From the NCBI RefSeq assembly GCF_002086115.1, contig NZ_MVHJ01000025.1:1-64000 (forward strand): a stretch of 64,000 nt of DNA, given 5' to 3'. The DNA comes from Mycolicibacterium bacteremicum. Lineage in GTDB: Bacteria; Actinomycetota; Actinomycetes; Mycobacteriales; Mycobacteriaceae. Below the pieces are notes generated by a model. That model ran no database searches, was not told the origin of the DNA, and saw nothing but the letters and a program-made list of their open reading frames with translations. This document shows positions 1-8,284 of this stretch, in pieces (the first letter of the stretch is position 1; each line of letters begins with the position of its first letter). The translations under genes and the position numbers were made by a program.

Positions 1-317
1 CACACAAAGCACCAGGCAGAATTCGAATCAGAAAAACCTGAACCAAACAAAAGACACCAAAAACTGGCATCAAAAAAACGCCACCCATCATGATCGGAAG
101 ACGGGGAGTCCCCCAAAATGAGTGGCAAAAAACAACAAACAAAAACCACCAAAACACACTATTGAGTTCTCAAACAACACGCCCGATCCTGACCGCGCAA
201 CAAGTCCGCGGCTGAAAGCCGCGGGCCGTAGTGCGGGCAGTGAGGTACTCCCCGGTTAAGGGTTTCTCTCTCGGATTTGGTCTTCGCTCTCCGGCTTGAG
301 GCCGTGTCGCTCTGACT
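1..317 (-). promoter_or_regulatory. rRNA operon leader (pre-16S), 16S gene lies beyond the left edge
   Basis: Read on the minus strand this is a typical mycobacterial pre-16S leader. It has a boxA-like antitermination element (GTTTGAGAACTCAATAG within 161-179), preceded by a perfect 8-bp GC-rich hairpin (206-213 with 217-224, loop of 3) resembling boxB. A GGGG/CCCC mini-hairpin (102-114) follows, then a T-rich stretch running to the window edge. In mycobacteria these elements recruit the Nus antitermination complex and form part of the RNase III processing stem. The 16S gene is inferred to begin within tens of bases to the left of base 1. Position next to tyrS matches the rrnB locus of fast growers. 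No protein gene is seen in 1-399. Confidence 0.85.
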
Positions 318-323
318 CGCAAT

Positions 324-352
324 AAGTTACGGCAGGGCTAACAGCGAGTCAA
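324..352 (-). promoter_or_regulatory. rRNA operon promoter (P1 type)
   Basis: A -35 TTGACT (347-352) and -10 TAACTT (324-329) are separated by exactly 17 bp on the minus strand, and the boxA/boxB leader lies downstream. Transcription should start near 317. Only one promoter is visible, as expected for rrnB of fast-growing mycobacteria. It lies between the tyrS stop and the leader. Confidence 0.8.
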
Positions 353-399
353 ATCGCCTGGTCAGCGACGCATCATCGCTGGTCAGGGCGCTCGACCGG

Positions 400-1692
400 C
401 TACTCGCCGGCGGCCACCCGCACCACCCCGGCAATGTTGCGCTTGCCACGTCGCAACACAAGCCAACGGTCGTGCAAAAAGTCCGATGCCTGTGGTATCC
501 ACTCGTCGCTTTCGATTCGCACGTTGTTCACGTACACCCCGCCCTCGGCAAGGGTGCGCTTGGCAGCACCCCTGCTGGCCACCAATCCACTGGCCACCAG
601 CAGATCGAGGATTCCGTCCGCACCGCCGGCAGCCAGTTCGGCGACCTCGCCATCGGATGCTTCCCGCAGGGCGGCACCCAGGGTCCGCTCGTCGAGATCG
701 GCCAGCTCGGCCCGCCCGAACAACGCCTGACTTGCCAGTTCGACGGCATCGGTGGCGGCCTGACCGTGCACCAGCGTGGTGAGTTCACGGGCCAGCCGGC
801 GCTGCGCGGCGCGTTCGTGGGGGCGTGATTCGGTGGCCTCGGCCAGCTCGTCGATCTCGGACCGACTCAGGAACGTGAACCACCGCAGATAGGGCATGAC
901 ATCGGCGTCGGCCGTGTTCACGAAGTACTGGTACCAGGCGTACGGGCTGGTCAGTTCGGGGTCCAGCCAGAGGTTCCCACCGCCGGTGGACTTGCCGAAC
1001 TTCTTACCCGCCGAGTCGGTGACCAGCGGTGTGGTGAGCGCATGAACGACGGCGCCACGCTTCTGTCGCACCAGACGGACGCCGGCGACGATGTTGCCCC
1101 ACTGATCGGATCCACCGATCTGCAGTGCGCAGCCGTGCCGCTCGTGCAACTGCACATAGTCGTTGGCCTGCAGCAACATGTAACTGAACTCGGTGTAGGA
1201 GATACCGTCGCCCTCCAGTCGCCGGCGCACGGTGTCCCGGTCGAGCATGACGTTGACCGAGAAGTACTTCCCGACGTCGCGCAGGAACTCGATGGCCGAC
1301 AACTCCCCCGTCCAGGACAGGTTGTTCTCCACTATCGCGCCGGTGGCCGAGTCGCCGAACTCGACGAAGCGCTCCAGCTGGCCGCGGATCCTGCCCGCCC
1401 AGTCGGCGATGGTGTCGCTGGTCTGCATGGTGCGCTCCCCGCTGTCGCGGGGGTCACCGATCATGCCGGTCGCGCCACCGGCCAGCACGATGGGCCGGTG
1501 TCCGGCCTGCTGGAATCGGCGCAAGGTCAGCAGCGGGACCAGGTGGCCGGCGTGCAGGCTCGGCGCCGTCGGATCGAACCCGGAATAGACCGTCATCGGT
1601 CCGTCGGCGAGCGCATCGCCCAACGCGTCGCGGTCGGTTGACTGCGCGATCAGGCCGCGCCATTCCAGCTCATCGAGGATGCCCGTACTCAC
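400..1692 (-). CDS. tyrS: tyrosyl-tRNA synthetase
   Basis: Charges tRNA-Tyr with tyrosine in the cytoplasm (class I aminoacyl-tRNA synthetase). The HIGH-type motif appears as HAGH near residue 47, the KMSKS-type loop as KFGKS near residue 230, and an S4 RNA-binding domain occupies the C-terminus from about residue 355 to the end. The GTG start at 1692 gives a 430-residue protein beginning VSTGILDEL, matching the homologous mycobacterial N-terminus (MS..ILDEL). An ATG at 1710 overlaps the mpg stop (TGATG) and would add six residues. The gene lies downstream of mpg and upstream of the rRNA promoter. Confidence 0.97.
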   Translation of the reverse strand: MSTGILDELEWRGLIAQSTDRDALGDALADGPMTVYSGFDPTAPSLHAGHLVPLLTLRRFQQAGHRPIVLAGGATGMIGDPRDSGERTMQTSDTIADWAGRIRGQLERFVEFGDSATGAIVENNLSWTGELSAIEFLRDVGKYFSVNVMLDRDTVRRRLEGDGISYTEFSYMLLQANDYVQLHERHGCALQIGGSDQWGNIVAGVRLVRQKRGAVVHALTTPLVTDSAGKKFGKSTGGGNLWLDPELTSPYAWYQYFVNTADADVMPYLRWFTFLSRSEIDELAEATESRPHERAAQRRLARELTTLVHGQAATDAVELASQALFGRAELADLDERTLGAALREASDGEVAELAAGGADGILDLLVASGLVASRGAAKRTLAEGGVYVNNVRIESDEWIPQASDFLHDRWLVLRRGKRNIAGVVRVAAGE

Positions 1693-1709
1693 CCCGCCAT
1701 CTTCGCCCA

Positions 1710-2321
1710 TCAGTCGCTGTCGCCGGGTGCGGGTGCCCGCGGGCTACGCCGGTAGGCCGACACCTCCGGTCGGCCGGGCAGCCAGAACCGCCACGGCCGG
1801 TCGGCCGCGGTACTCACCCCCACGCGCGGCCCGTCGACCGCGTCCAGCGGATCGGACAACCGCAGACGCACCGGGCTCGATCGGTCGAAGAGGTCGATTC
1901 CGTTGTCGTCCATGGTGATTCCCAGAGCAGAGCACAGGTTGCCCGGTCCGCGCGCCAACCCGCGATCCGGCGGGACCACACCCCGCCGTGACCGCGCCAC
2001 CGGTTCACCATCCTCGATCACAGCCGCCCGCAGCAGGACCGCCGCGGCGGTGCCGTCGGTGGCGCAGGAGACGTTCGCGCAGACGTGGATGCCGTGGCTG
2101 CGATAGGTGTAGAGCCGTCCGGGTGGGCCGAACATCACTGCGTTCCGGGGCCGCATGCCACGGAAGGAGTGCGCCGCGGGGTCCGGCCACGGCCCGTCGA
2201 GCGGTCCGCCATAGGCCTCGACCTCGACCACCGTCGCGGTGACACCCCGCCCGTACAGCCGCGCGCCGAGCAGGCGCCGCGCCGCGCCGACCGGATCACC
2301 CACCAGCTCCTGTGCTCCCAC
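1710..2321 (-). CDS. mpg: 3-methyladenine DNA glycosylase (MPG/AAG family)
   Basis: Base-excision repair enzyme that removes alkylated purines. About 203 residues from the GTG at 2321, close to the M. tuberculosis Rv1688 length. Family hallmarks are visible: the VVEVEAYGG segment near the N-terminus, FGPPGRLYTYRSHGIHVC in the middle, LARGPGNLCSALGI, and the C-terminal RPWRFWL. A longer in-frame reading to 2378 exists but would run into the divergent ABC operator region. The stop overlaps the upstream tyrS ATG, so the two are probably co-transcribed. Confidence 0.93.
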   Translation of the reverse strand: MGAQELVGDPVGAARRLLGARLYGRGVTATVVEVEAYGGPLDGPWPDPAAHSFRGMRPRNAVMFGPPGRLYTYRSHGIHVCANVSCATDGTAAAVLLRAAVIEDGEPVARSRRGVVPPDRGLARGPGNLCSALGITMDDNGIDLFDRSSPVRLRLSDPLDAVDGPRVGVSTAADRPWRFWLPGRPEVSAYRRSPRAPAPGDSD

Positions 2322-2343
2322 GGGACCGATTCTGCCGAATCCC

Positions 2344-2402
2344 TTGACAGGACCGACCGCCGAGCGCATATTCATCACATGATGAGTTCATCGCGTGATG
2401 AA
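2344..2402 (+). promoter_or_regulatory. ABC exporter promoter with two palindromic operators
   Basis: The -35 TTGACA (2344-2349) and -10 CATATT (2367-2372) have a 17-bp spacer, and the ATG at 2379 starts six bases after the -10, so the message may be leaderless. Two inverted repeats of the form TCATC-N4-GATGA lie at 2372-2385 and 2387-2402, centres 16 bp apart, covering the start site and first codons. They are likely operators of the TetR regulator encoded third in this operon. That assignment is inference. Confidence 0.65.
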
Positions 2403-3122
2403 TTAAATGACATCGCGGTCGATATCGAGAACCTGCACGTCGTTCGCGGTGGGCGTACCGCCCTGGACGACATCTCGGTGCGCGTCACCCGGGGTTCGAT
2501 CACCGGGCTTCTCGGACCGTCGGGCTGCGGTAAGACCACGCTGATCCGGTCGATCGTCGGGACACAGGTCATCTCCTCGGGGACCGTCACCGTCCTGGGA
2601 GAGCCGGCCGGCAGCGCCGCCCTGCGCAGCCGGGTCGGTTACGTCACCCAGGCGGCCACCATCTACGACGACCTACGCGTCATCGACAACGCCCGCTACT
2701 TCGCCGCCCTGTACGGCCGCGGTGCCCCGGCAGCCGACGATGCCATCGCCGCAGTCGGCCTGACCGATCACCGGACGGCGCTGTGCGCCAACCTCTCCGG
2801 CGGTCAGCGCACCCGGGTGTCGCTGGCCTGCGCGCTGGTGTCGCAGCCGGAACTGCTGGTGCTCGACGAACCGACCGTCGGACTGGACCCCGTGCTGCGC
2901 GTCGACCTGTGGGCGCAGTTCCACGAGTTGGCGCGCAACGGGACCACTCTGCTGGTCTCCAGCCACGTCATGGACGAGGCGGACCACTGCGCCGACCTGC
3001 TGCTGCTGCGCGACGGTCGACTGCTCGCCCACACCGATCCCGACCGACTACGAAAGGACACCGGATGTTCGTCACTGGAGGAAGCGTTCCTGTCCGTCAT
3101 CCGGCACAGCACCGCCGCGTGA
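2379..3122 (+). CDS. ABC transporter ATP-binding protein (drug-exporter type)
   Basis: Cytoplasmic ATPase of an ABC-2 exporter, 247 residues, counterpart of Rv1687c. Walker A GPSGCGKTT lies at residues 46-54, the signature LSGGQ near residue 140, Walker B LLVLDEPT with catalytic Glu follows, and the switch His is in SSHVMDEAD. Two consecutive ATGs (2379 and 2382) begin the gene six bases after the -10 box. The stop overlaps the permease GTG (GTGA), so it pairs with the downstream membrane subunit. The substrate is unknown; DrrA-like proteins export lipophilic drugs or lipids. Confidence 0.93.
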   Translation: MMSSSRDELNDIAVDIENLHVVRGGRTALDDISVRVTRGSITGLLGPSGCGKTTLIRSIVGTQVISSGTVTVLGEPAGSAALRSRVGYVTQAATIYDDLRVIDNARYFAALYGRGAPAADDAIAAVGLTDHRTALCANLSGGQRTRVSLACALVSQPELLVLDEPTVGLDPVLRVDLWAQFHELARNGTTLLVSSHVMDEADHCADLLLLRDGRLLAHTDPDRLRKDTGCSSLEEAFLSVIRHSTAA

Positions 3123-3892
3123 CACCGACCCGCAGCCCCGGTCTGCGGGGCTATCTGGCGACCACCGGGCGGATCCTGCGCCAGCTGGCCGGCGATCACC
3201 GCAGCGTCGCGATGATCGTCGTGGTCCCGACGCTGATCATCACGCTGATGTATTTCATGTTCGCCGATGTGCCGCACCCACCCGGCACACCGAGCCCGTT
3301 CAACAATGCCTGCCTGATCCTGCTGGGGGTGTTCCCACTCATCGTGATGTTCCTGATCACCTCGATCACCATGCAACGCGAACGCGCATCCGGCACGCTG
3401 GAACGGATCCTGACCACCCCGCTGCGCCGATTCGACCTGCTCGCCGCGTACGGCACCGCCTTCTCGATCGCGGCGGCGCTACAGGCCACGCTTGCCTGCC
3501 TGGTCGCGTTCTGGTTGTTGGACTTCGACACCGCGGGCAGTCCGGCGCTGGTGTTCCTGATCGCCATCGTCAACGCCGTGCTCGGGGTCGGCCTCGGGTT
3601 GCTGTGCAGCGCGTTCGCCCGCACCGAATTCCAGGCGGTGCAGTTCATGCCGCTGGTGATCGTGCCGCAATTGTTGTTGTGCGGCATCATCGTTCCGCGG
3701 GACGTGCTGCCGGAATGGCTGCAATGGATCAGCAATGCGCTGCCGGCCAGCTACGCTCTGGAAGCGCTGCAGCAGGTCGGTGCACATGCCGAACCGACCG
3801 CGACCGCCGTGCGCGACATCGCCGTCGTGATCGGCTTCGCGGTCCTGGCGATGGCGCTGGCCGCAGCCACCCTCCGACGAAGGACGCCTTGA
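3119..3892 (+). CDS. ABC-2 type membrane permease
   Basis: Membrane subunit of the exporter, about 257 residues with six predicted hydrophobic segments. These include the MIVVVPTLIITLMYFMF segment near residue 35 and the C-terminal segment before the Arg-rich tail. The ERASGTLERILTTPLRR loop and the region around PLVIVPQLLLCGI are typical of ABC-2 permeases. The GTG start at 3119 overlaps the ATPase stop; an ATG at 3065 in the same frame would add 18 residues inside the ATPase gene. Counterpart of Rv1686c. Confidence 0.92.
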   Translation: MTPTRSPGLRGYLATTGRILRQLAGDHRSVAMIVVVPTLIITLMYFMFADVPHPPGTPSPFNNACLILLGVFPLIVMFLITSITMQRERASGTLERILTTPLRRFDLLAAYGTAFSIAAALQATLACLVAFWLLDFDTAGSPALVFLIAIVNAVLGVGLGLLCSAFARTEFQAVQFMPLVIVPQLLLCGIIVPRDVLPEWLQWISNALPASYALEALQQVGAHAEPTATAVRDIAVVIGFAVLAMALAAATLRRRTP

Positions 3893-4506
3893 CCGCCGAC
3901 AACACCGACCGCAAACGACCCGGGCGTCCGACCGGATCGTCGGACACCCGCGAGCGGATACTGGACCACGCACGGGAACTGTTCTCCCGCAACGGGTTCG
4001 ACAAGACATCGATTCGCGCCATTGCGACCGCGGCCGGCGTCGACGGCGCCCTGGTGCACCACTACTACGGCACCAAGCAGCAATTGTTCGCCGCGGCGAT
4101 CCAGATCCCGATCGATCCGATGCAGATCATCGGGCCGCTACGGGAAACGCCCGTCGAGGAGATCGGCACCGTACTGCCCGCGCTGTTGCTGCCGTTGTGG
4201 GATTCCGAACTGGGCAAGGGTTTCATCGCGACGCTGCGCTCGCTGCTCGGCGGCGCCGACGTCACCCTGGTGCGCTCATTCCTGCAGGAGATCATCACCG
4301 TCGAGATCGGATCCCGGGTGGACACCCCGCCCGGGTCGGGCCCCTACCGGGTGCAGTTCGTGGCCTCCCAGCTGGTGGGCGTGGTGATCGCCCGGTACAT
4401 CCTGGAGCTGGAACCGTTCGCGTCGCTGCCGCCGGACGTGGTCGCCAAGACCATCGCCCCGAACCTGCAGCGCTATCTCACCGGGGATCTGCCTGAGCTG
4501 AGCTGA
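3889..4506 (+). CDS. TetR family transcriptional regulator
   Basis: About 205 residues. The N-terminal helix-turn-helix spans roughly residues 15-62 (RERILDHARELFSRNGFD, then IRAIATAAGVDGALVHHYYG); the C-terminal ligand domain resembles those of TetR regulators of exporters. The TTG start at 3889 overlaps the permease stop (TTGA) and is preceded by a good ribosome site, AAGGA, about five bases upstream. Counterpart of Rv1685c. It probably represses its own operon through the paired palindromes at 2372-2402. The 3' end overlaps the opposing Trm112-like gene by 29 bp. Confidence 0.93.
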   Translation: MTADNTDRKRPGRPTGSSDTRERILDHARELFSRNGFDKTSIRAIATAAGVDGALVHHYYGTKQQLFAAAIQIPIDPMQIIGPLRETPVEEIGTVLPALLLPLWDSELGKGFIATLRSLLGGADVTLVRSFLQEIITVEIGSRVDTPPGSGPYRVQFVASQLVGVVIARYILELEPFASLPPDVVAKTIAPNLQRYLTGDLPELS

Positions 4507-4696
4507 GCAACCGCTCGTGCTCGGCATCATCGGCGATGGTCACGGCCTCGTCGACGAGCAGCACCGGGATACCGTCCTCGATCCGGTAGGCGCGCCGCAA
4601 CCGCGGGTTGTACAGGCATTCCCCGGCGACGAGGCGTAGCGGGCCGCGATCCTGCGGACAGACCAGGATCTCGAGCAGTTTGGCGTCCAGTGTCAC
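4478..4696 (-). CDS. Trm112-like protein
   Basis: Small 72-residue protein beginning MTLDAKLLEILVCPQDRGPL, the signature of the Trm112/UPF0434 family (counterpart of Rv1684). Only the N-terminal Cys of the usual zinc ribbon is seen, as in other bacterial short members. Family members act as small partners of methyltransferases; the partner here is unknown. The ATG overlaps the stop of the upstream secreted-protein gene (ATGA), and the 3' end overlaps the tetR end. Confidence 0.85.
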   Translation of the reverse strand: MTLDAKLLEILVCPQDRGPLRLVAGECLYNPRLRRAYRIEDGIPVLLVDEAVTIADDAEHERLLSSAQADPR

Positions 4697-5130
4697 GAGA
4701 ACGGATTGATCCCGCCACCCCAGCCGCCGGGGATCAACGGGTTGTTGTCATCGCCGGTGTCGGGGACCCACGGCGTCGCACGGGTACCGCCACCGGGCAT
4801 CGCGCCGGTGCCGGCGCCGCCCCGGGCAAGCATCTGCTGCTGCTGAGCGACCGTGGCCTGCAGGGCGCCGGCCAGGGGAAGAAGGTTCGGGCGCTTGGTC
4901 AGCGCCTCCTGGATCGCCTGGATGTTGCCCGCCGTCGGCCGGGCGCCCTGGGCCCGCAGGTTCAGCGCGTCGTCGACCAGGTTGGGCACCTGACCGCCAC
5001 TGGCGCTGCGGCCGTACTCGTCGGCAAGGGCGTCCAGGATGTCGGCGTTCGCGGTGGCGGTGCCACCGGCGAGCAGCAGACCGGCCGCCATCGCGGCCGC
5101 CGTCAGCGCACGACGGGTCATAGATGTCAT
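4693..5130 (-). CDS. secreted protein of unknown function
   Basis: 145 residues with a clear Sec signal peptide: MTSMTRR, a hydrophobic Ala/Leu core, and ATANA cleavage before DILDAL. The mature part is helical with a QQQQ stretch, then a Gly/Pro-rich low-complexity tail (GGAGTGAMPGGG). Of the candidate starts, the ATG at 5130 lies six bases after a perfect AGGAGG (5137-5142). The GTG at 5133 is too close and the ATG at 5121 further away. It sits between the fused hydrolase/synthetase and the Trm112-like gene on the same strand. I do not recognise a family. Confidence 0.8.
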   Translation of the reverse strand: MTSMTRRALTAAAMAAGLLLAGGTATANADILDALADEYGRSASGGQVPNLVDDALNLRAQGARPTAGNIQAIQEALTKRPNLLPLAGALQATVAQQQQMLARGGAGTGAMPGGGTRATPWVPDTGDDNNPLIPGGWGGGINPFS

Positions 5131-5182
5131 CACGATCCTCCTGTCGGGGAGCCTAACAGCGCACCGTCTGCCGAGCGCGCCG

Positions 5183-8100
5183 TCACAGACCGAGCTCGGC
5201 GCGCACGGCCGCGGTCATGCGCTTGTACTGCTTCGTATCGTCGTCGAAATACCAGGCGTTACGCGAGGACTTCGGGATGCCCGCCGCCCGCAGCGGCTCG
5301 ACCTCCGGCCGGTAGGACGCCCCGAGCGTCATCTCGGGGGCGACGTAGACGACGTCGGGTGCCCGGCCGACCGGGAGCACGGTCAGCGCCTCGGTGACCT
5401 CGGCACTGGGCACGCTGCCGCCGGGGCGCAGCGCCACCGCCGTCACGATCAGCGGTCGGTCCCCGGCGTCGACGCGATAGGTGACCGCCAGATCGACCGC
5501 CCCGATGCGGCTGACGGCGTCGTTGACGGCCGCGGTGAACACCGGCCCGTCGGGGGTCCGCAGCACCGAGCTTCGACTGTCGACCAGCCAGAAGTCGCCG
5601 TCCTCGTCCCGCCGGAACAGCTGCTCGGTGGACACCCAGGTGTCGGCGGGGGCGAAGACGCCGCGTTTGACCGACGCCGTGGGATCGATCGGCCCGCGCG
5701 GTCGCGCCAGCAGCAGCCCGACCTCGCCGGGCTGGGCGCGCAGCACGAACCCGCGGTCGTCCTCCAGGATCAGGTCGTCCTCGACGTCGTAGGCGGCCAG
5801 TTCGACGAACGGGCCGCCGGGCAGCGGCCGGCCCTTGCTGCCGGGCTTGGCGTCGGCCACGTTGGCCAGCACCGCCTGACCGTCGGTGGTCGCGAAGAAT
5901 TCGACGACGTGGGCCGGCGCGAAGACCTCGCTGACCCGCCGCCACAGTCCGGTCGGCATGCCGGCGCCGATGAACAGCCGCACCGACAGGGTGCCGTTCA
6001 GGACGAACGACGGATCGTCGATGACCTCACGCAGCATCGCCCAGGTGTAGGACACCACCGTGACGCCGTACTGCCGGATCTCGTGCAGGAAGCGGTCCGG
6101 CGCCAGGCCGCGGGACAGCGCGATCCGCGCGCCGCCGACCACCGCGCCGCCCAGGCTCACCAGCAGGCCGGAGGGATGGTGCAGCGGCGTGAGGCAGTAC
6201 ACCGTGTCGCGATTGCCGAGGTTGGCCGCCGAGGCGGTGCCGAACGCGGACAACGCCCACCGATAGTTGGTGATCTGGCGGGCGACGAGCTCGCCGTTGA
6301 CCGTCGCGAAGGCGATGTAGGCGACGTCGCGGGCGAATCCCGGGTTGGGTCGGTACCAGCCGGGCAGTTCGACGCGGTCCGGGTCGATCTGCTCCATGTC
6401 GATGACCTCGACGGCATCGCTGCCCGGTTCGGGCAGGTGCAGGTCCCGCGATTCGCCGCCGCCGAGCACCAGCACCCGACGGCCCAGGGTGCTCGCGGTG
6501 TCGAGGTTCGCGGGATCGGTGAGGATCTCGACGACACCGCCCAGGCGGGCCGCCTGGGCCAGATCGGCGTCGGGCGGCATCAACACCGCGACCGCACCCA
6601 ACCGTGACAACGCGGCGATCGCGACGAGCGCGCTCGGCCGGGTCTGCATCAGCACGCCGACCCGCACGCCCTGCCGGACACCGACATCGATGAGACCGCG
6701 CACCACGTTGTTGACGCGCCGGTCCACCGCCTCGTAGGTGTGTACCCGCCCGTCGAACAACAGGAACTCACCGTCGGGGTGACCGAGTGCCTGCTCGGTC
6801 ATGATGCGGCCCAACGAGATCCGCGTGTGATCGTTGATCTGTCCGAGTCGGGCCAGCCGGGGCAGGGTGCGCGCGGTCTCCACCAGCAGGGTGCGGGCCG
6901 ACTTGTTGGTCGCGACAACGGCATCGGCAGCCGAGCGGGCCAGGTCGAAGGCGATCTCGGAGGCCGCCGCGGCGCCGTGCGCGACCCGGGAGGCCAGCGC
7001 CACCCCGCCGTCGGTGGATTCGGCCGGCTGGGTTCCCATCGGGACGACGTCGTCGGGCAGCGCGCCCTGGCCGGCGCGCCACTTCACCCACGACGCCACC
7101 GTCGGCCAGGTCTGGGTTGCCGCCTTTGAACCGACCACCAGACCGAAATGCCCTGCGCGGATCAGGTATTCGTAGGTTTCGGCCTGCGGCGCGGCCGCCT
7201 TGATCCCGCGTACCGCGGCCGGCTGGCCGATATCGTCGACCTCGCCGACGACGGCCAGCACCGGGCACTTGATGTCGGCCAGCGTGACCAGCTCGCCGCG
7301 GATGTTGAAACCGCCGGACATCATCCGGTTGTGCGCGATGAACTGTTTGAGCAGTTCCGAGATCGCCGGCCCCGACCAGGCGATCCAGCCCTCGGAGTCC
7401 AGGAATCGGCGCTGCTGCTCACGGGGCAGCAACGCCTCGCGGTCGTGCAGCTGGCGCAGGAAGTCCAGACGCGCCTGCGCGGTCTTGAGCGGATCGAGCA
7501 TCTGGAAACCGGTGCGGGCCAACCACCCCGGGATGTCGATGCGGGAGAACACATGGTCGGCCATGAAGTTGGCGGCGACCGCCCCGACATTGGGCGGGAT
7601 TCCCATCGGCAGCGCGGCCAGGGTGTCCACCGGCGAACCGAACCCGATGATGCTCGCCAGGTCCTTGGACCGGCGGTAGGCCGCCGTCTGATAGCAGAAC
7701 ATGCCGCCCTGGGAGTAGCCGGCCAGGTGCACGTCGCTGCCCGTCAGCTTCTTGACGGTGTCGATGGCATCGCTGAGGGCCACCACGTGATCGGCCAGGT
7801 TGCGTTGCATGCCGCCCTCGACCTGATCCGGCGAGCCGAAGTCGATGACCCAGGGATCCAGGCCGGCGGCGTGCAGGATGCCGACGGCGCCGTCCTCGCG
7901 GGTGACGTCCCACATATCGGCCGACATCATCATCGGGTGCACCATCAGCACCGGCGGCCCCGGCGGCGTCGTGCCGGGCCGGGTGTCGGGCGGGAAGTAG
8001 CGGCGCAGCCGGTACATCGGCACGCTCTCGATGATCTGGTACGGCGAAGGGACCGCCCCGGTTTCCAGACCGCCGTAGCGCAGCACCTCGATACCGTTCT

Positions 8101-8185
8101 GCGCGGTGGCCAGAAGTCGGCTCACCGGGCCGGTGATCAGTGAGAAATCCACCAAGGCGCGCTCCCCTACTGTGCGTGTTCCCAC
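5183..8185 (-). CDS. alpha/beta-hydrolase and AMP-binding (acyl-CoA synthetase-like) fusion
   Basis: 1000-residue counterpart of Rv1683. Residues about 40-370 form a PhaC-like alpha/beta hydrolase with nucleophile Ser158 in GYSQGG and a late His in RAGHFGL. Residues about 455-1000 resemble an acyl-CoA synthetase (ANL) domain. The ANL phosphate loop, usually TSGTTG.PKG, is not recognisable at about 622-640, where FATVNGELVARQ stands, and the YG.TE motif reads FATTDGQ, so adenylation activity is uncertain. Rv1683 is associated with triacylglycerol metabolism. The GTG at 8185 is the longest start; TTG/GTG codons at 8155 and 8152 follow a GGGGAG and are alternatives. Confidence 0.9.
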   Translation of the reverse strand: MGTRTVGERALVDFSLITGPVSRLLATAQNGIEVLRYGGLETGAVPSPYQIIESVPMYRLRRYFPPDTRPGTTPPGPPVLMVHPMMMSADMWDVTREDGAVGILHAAGLDPWVIDFGSPDQVEGGMQRNLADHVVALSDAIDTVKKLTGSDVHLAGYSQGGMFCYQTAAYRRSKDLASIIGFGSPVDTLAALPMGIPPNVGAVAANFMADHVFSRIDIPGWLARTGFQMLDPLKTAQARLDFLRQLHDREALLPREQQRRFLDSEGWIAWSGPAISELLKQFIAHNRMMSGGFNIRGELVTLADIKCPVLAVVGEVDDIGQPAAVRGIKAAAPQAETYEYLIRAGHFGLVVGSKAATQTWPTVASWVKWRAGQGALPDDVVPMGTQPAESTDGGVALASRVAHGAAAASEIAFDLARSAADAVVATNKSARTLLVETARTLPRLARLGQINDHTRISLGRIMTEQALGHPDGEFLLFDGRVHTYEAVDRRVNNVVRGLIDVGVRQGVRVGVLMQTRPSALVAIAALSRLGAVAVLMPPDADLAQAARLGGVVEILTDPANLDTASTLGRRVLVLGGGESRDLHLPEPGSDAVEVIDMEQIDPDRVELPGWYRPNPGFARDVAYIAFATVNGELVARQITNYRWALSAFGTASAANLGNRDTVYCLTPLHHPSGLLVSLGGAVVGGARIALSRGLAPDRFLHEIRQYGVTVVSYTWAMLREVIDDPSFVLNGTLSVRLFIGAGMPTGLWRRVSEVFAPAHVVEFFATTDGQAVLANVADAKPGSKGRPLPGGPFVELAAYDVEDDLILEDDRGFVLRAQPGEVGLLLARPRGPIDPTASVKRGVFAPADTWVSTEQLFRRDEDGDFWLVDSRSSVLRTPDGPVFTAAVNDAVSRIGAVDLAVTYRVDAGDRPLIVTAVALRPGGSVPSAEVTEALTVLPVGRAPDVVYVAPEMTLGASYRPEVEPLRAAGIPKSSRNAWYFDDDTKQYKRMTAAVRAELGL

Positions 8186-8284
8186 GCAGCTCCCAATCCC
8201 CCGATTGCCCCGACATCATGGCACAGCGCCACAGGTCGGCCGCTGGGAATGTCCAGCGTGACCCCGCCTAACCTGGACTCCGAC

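Noticed and set aside
5039..6607. 522-codon plus-strand frame opposite the Rv1683-like gene
   Set aside because: Shadow frame of Arg/Gly/Asp-rich composition with no motif; the other strand is a recognised 1000-residue fusion.
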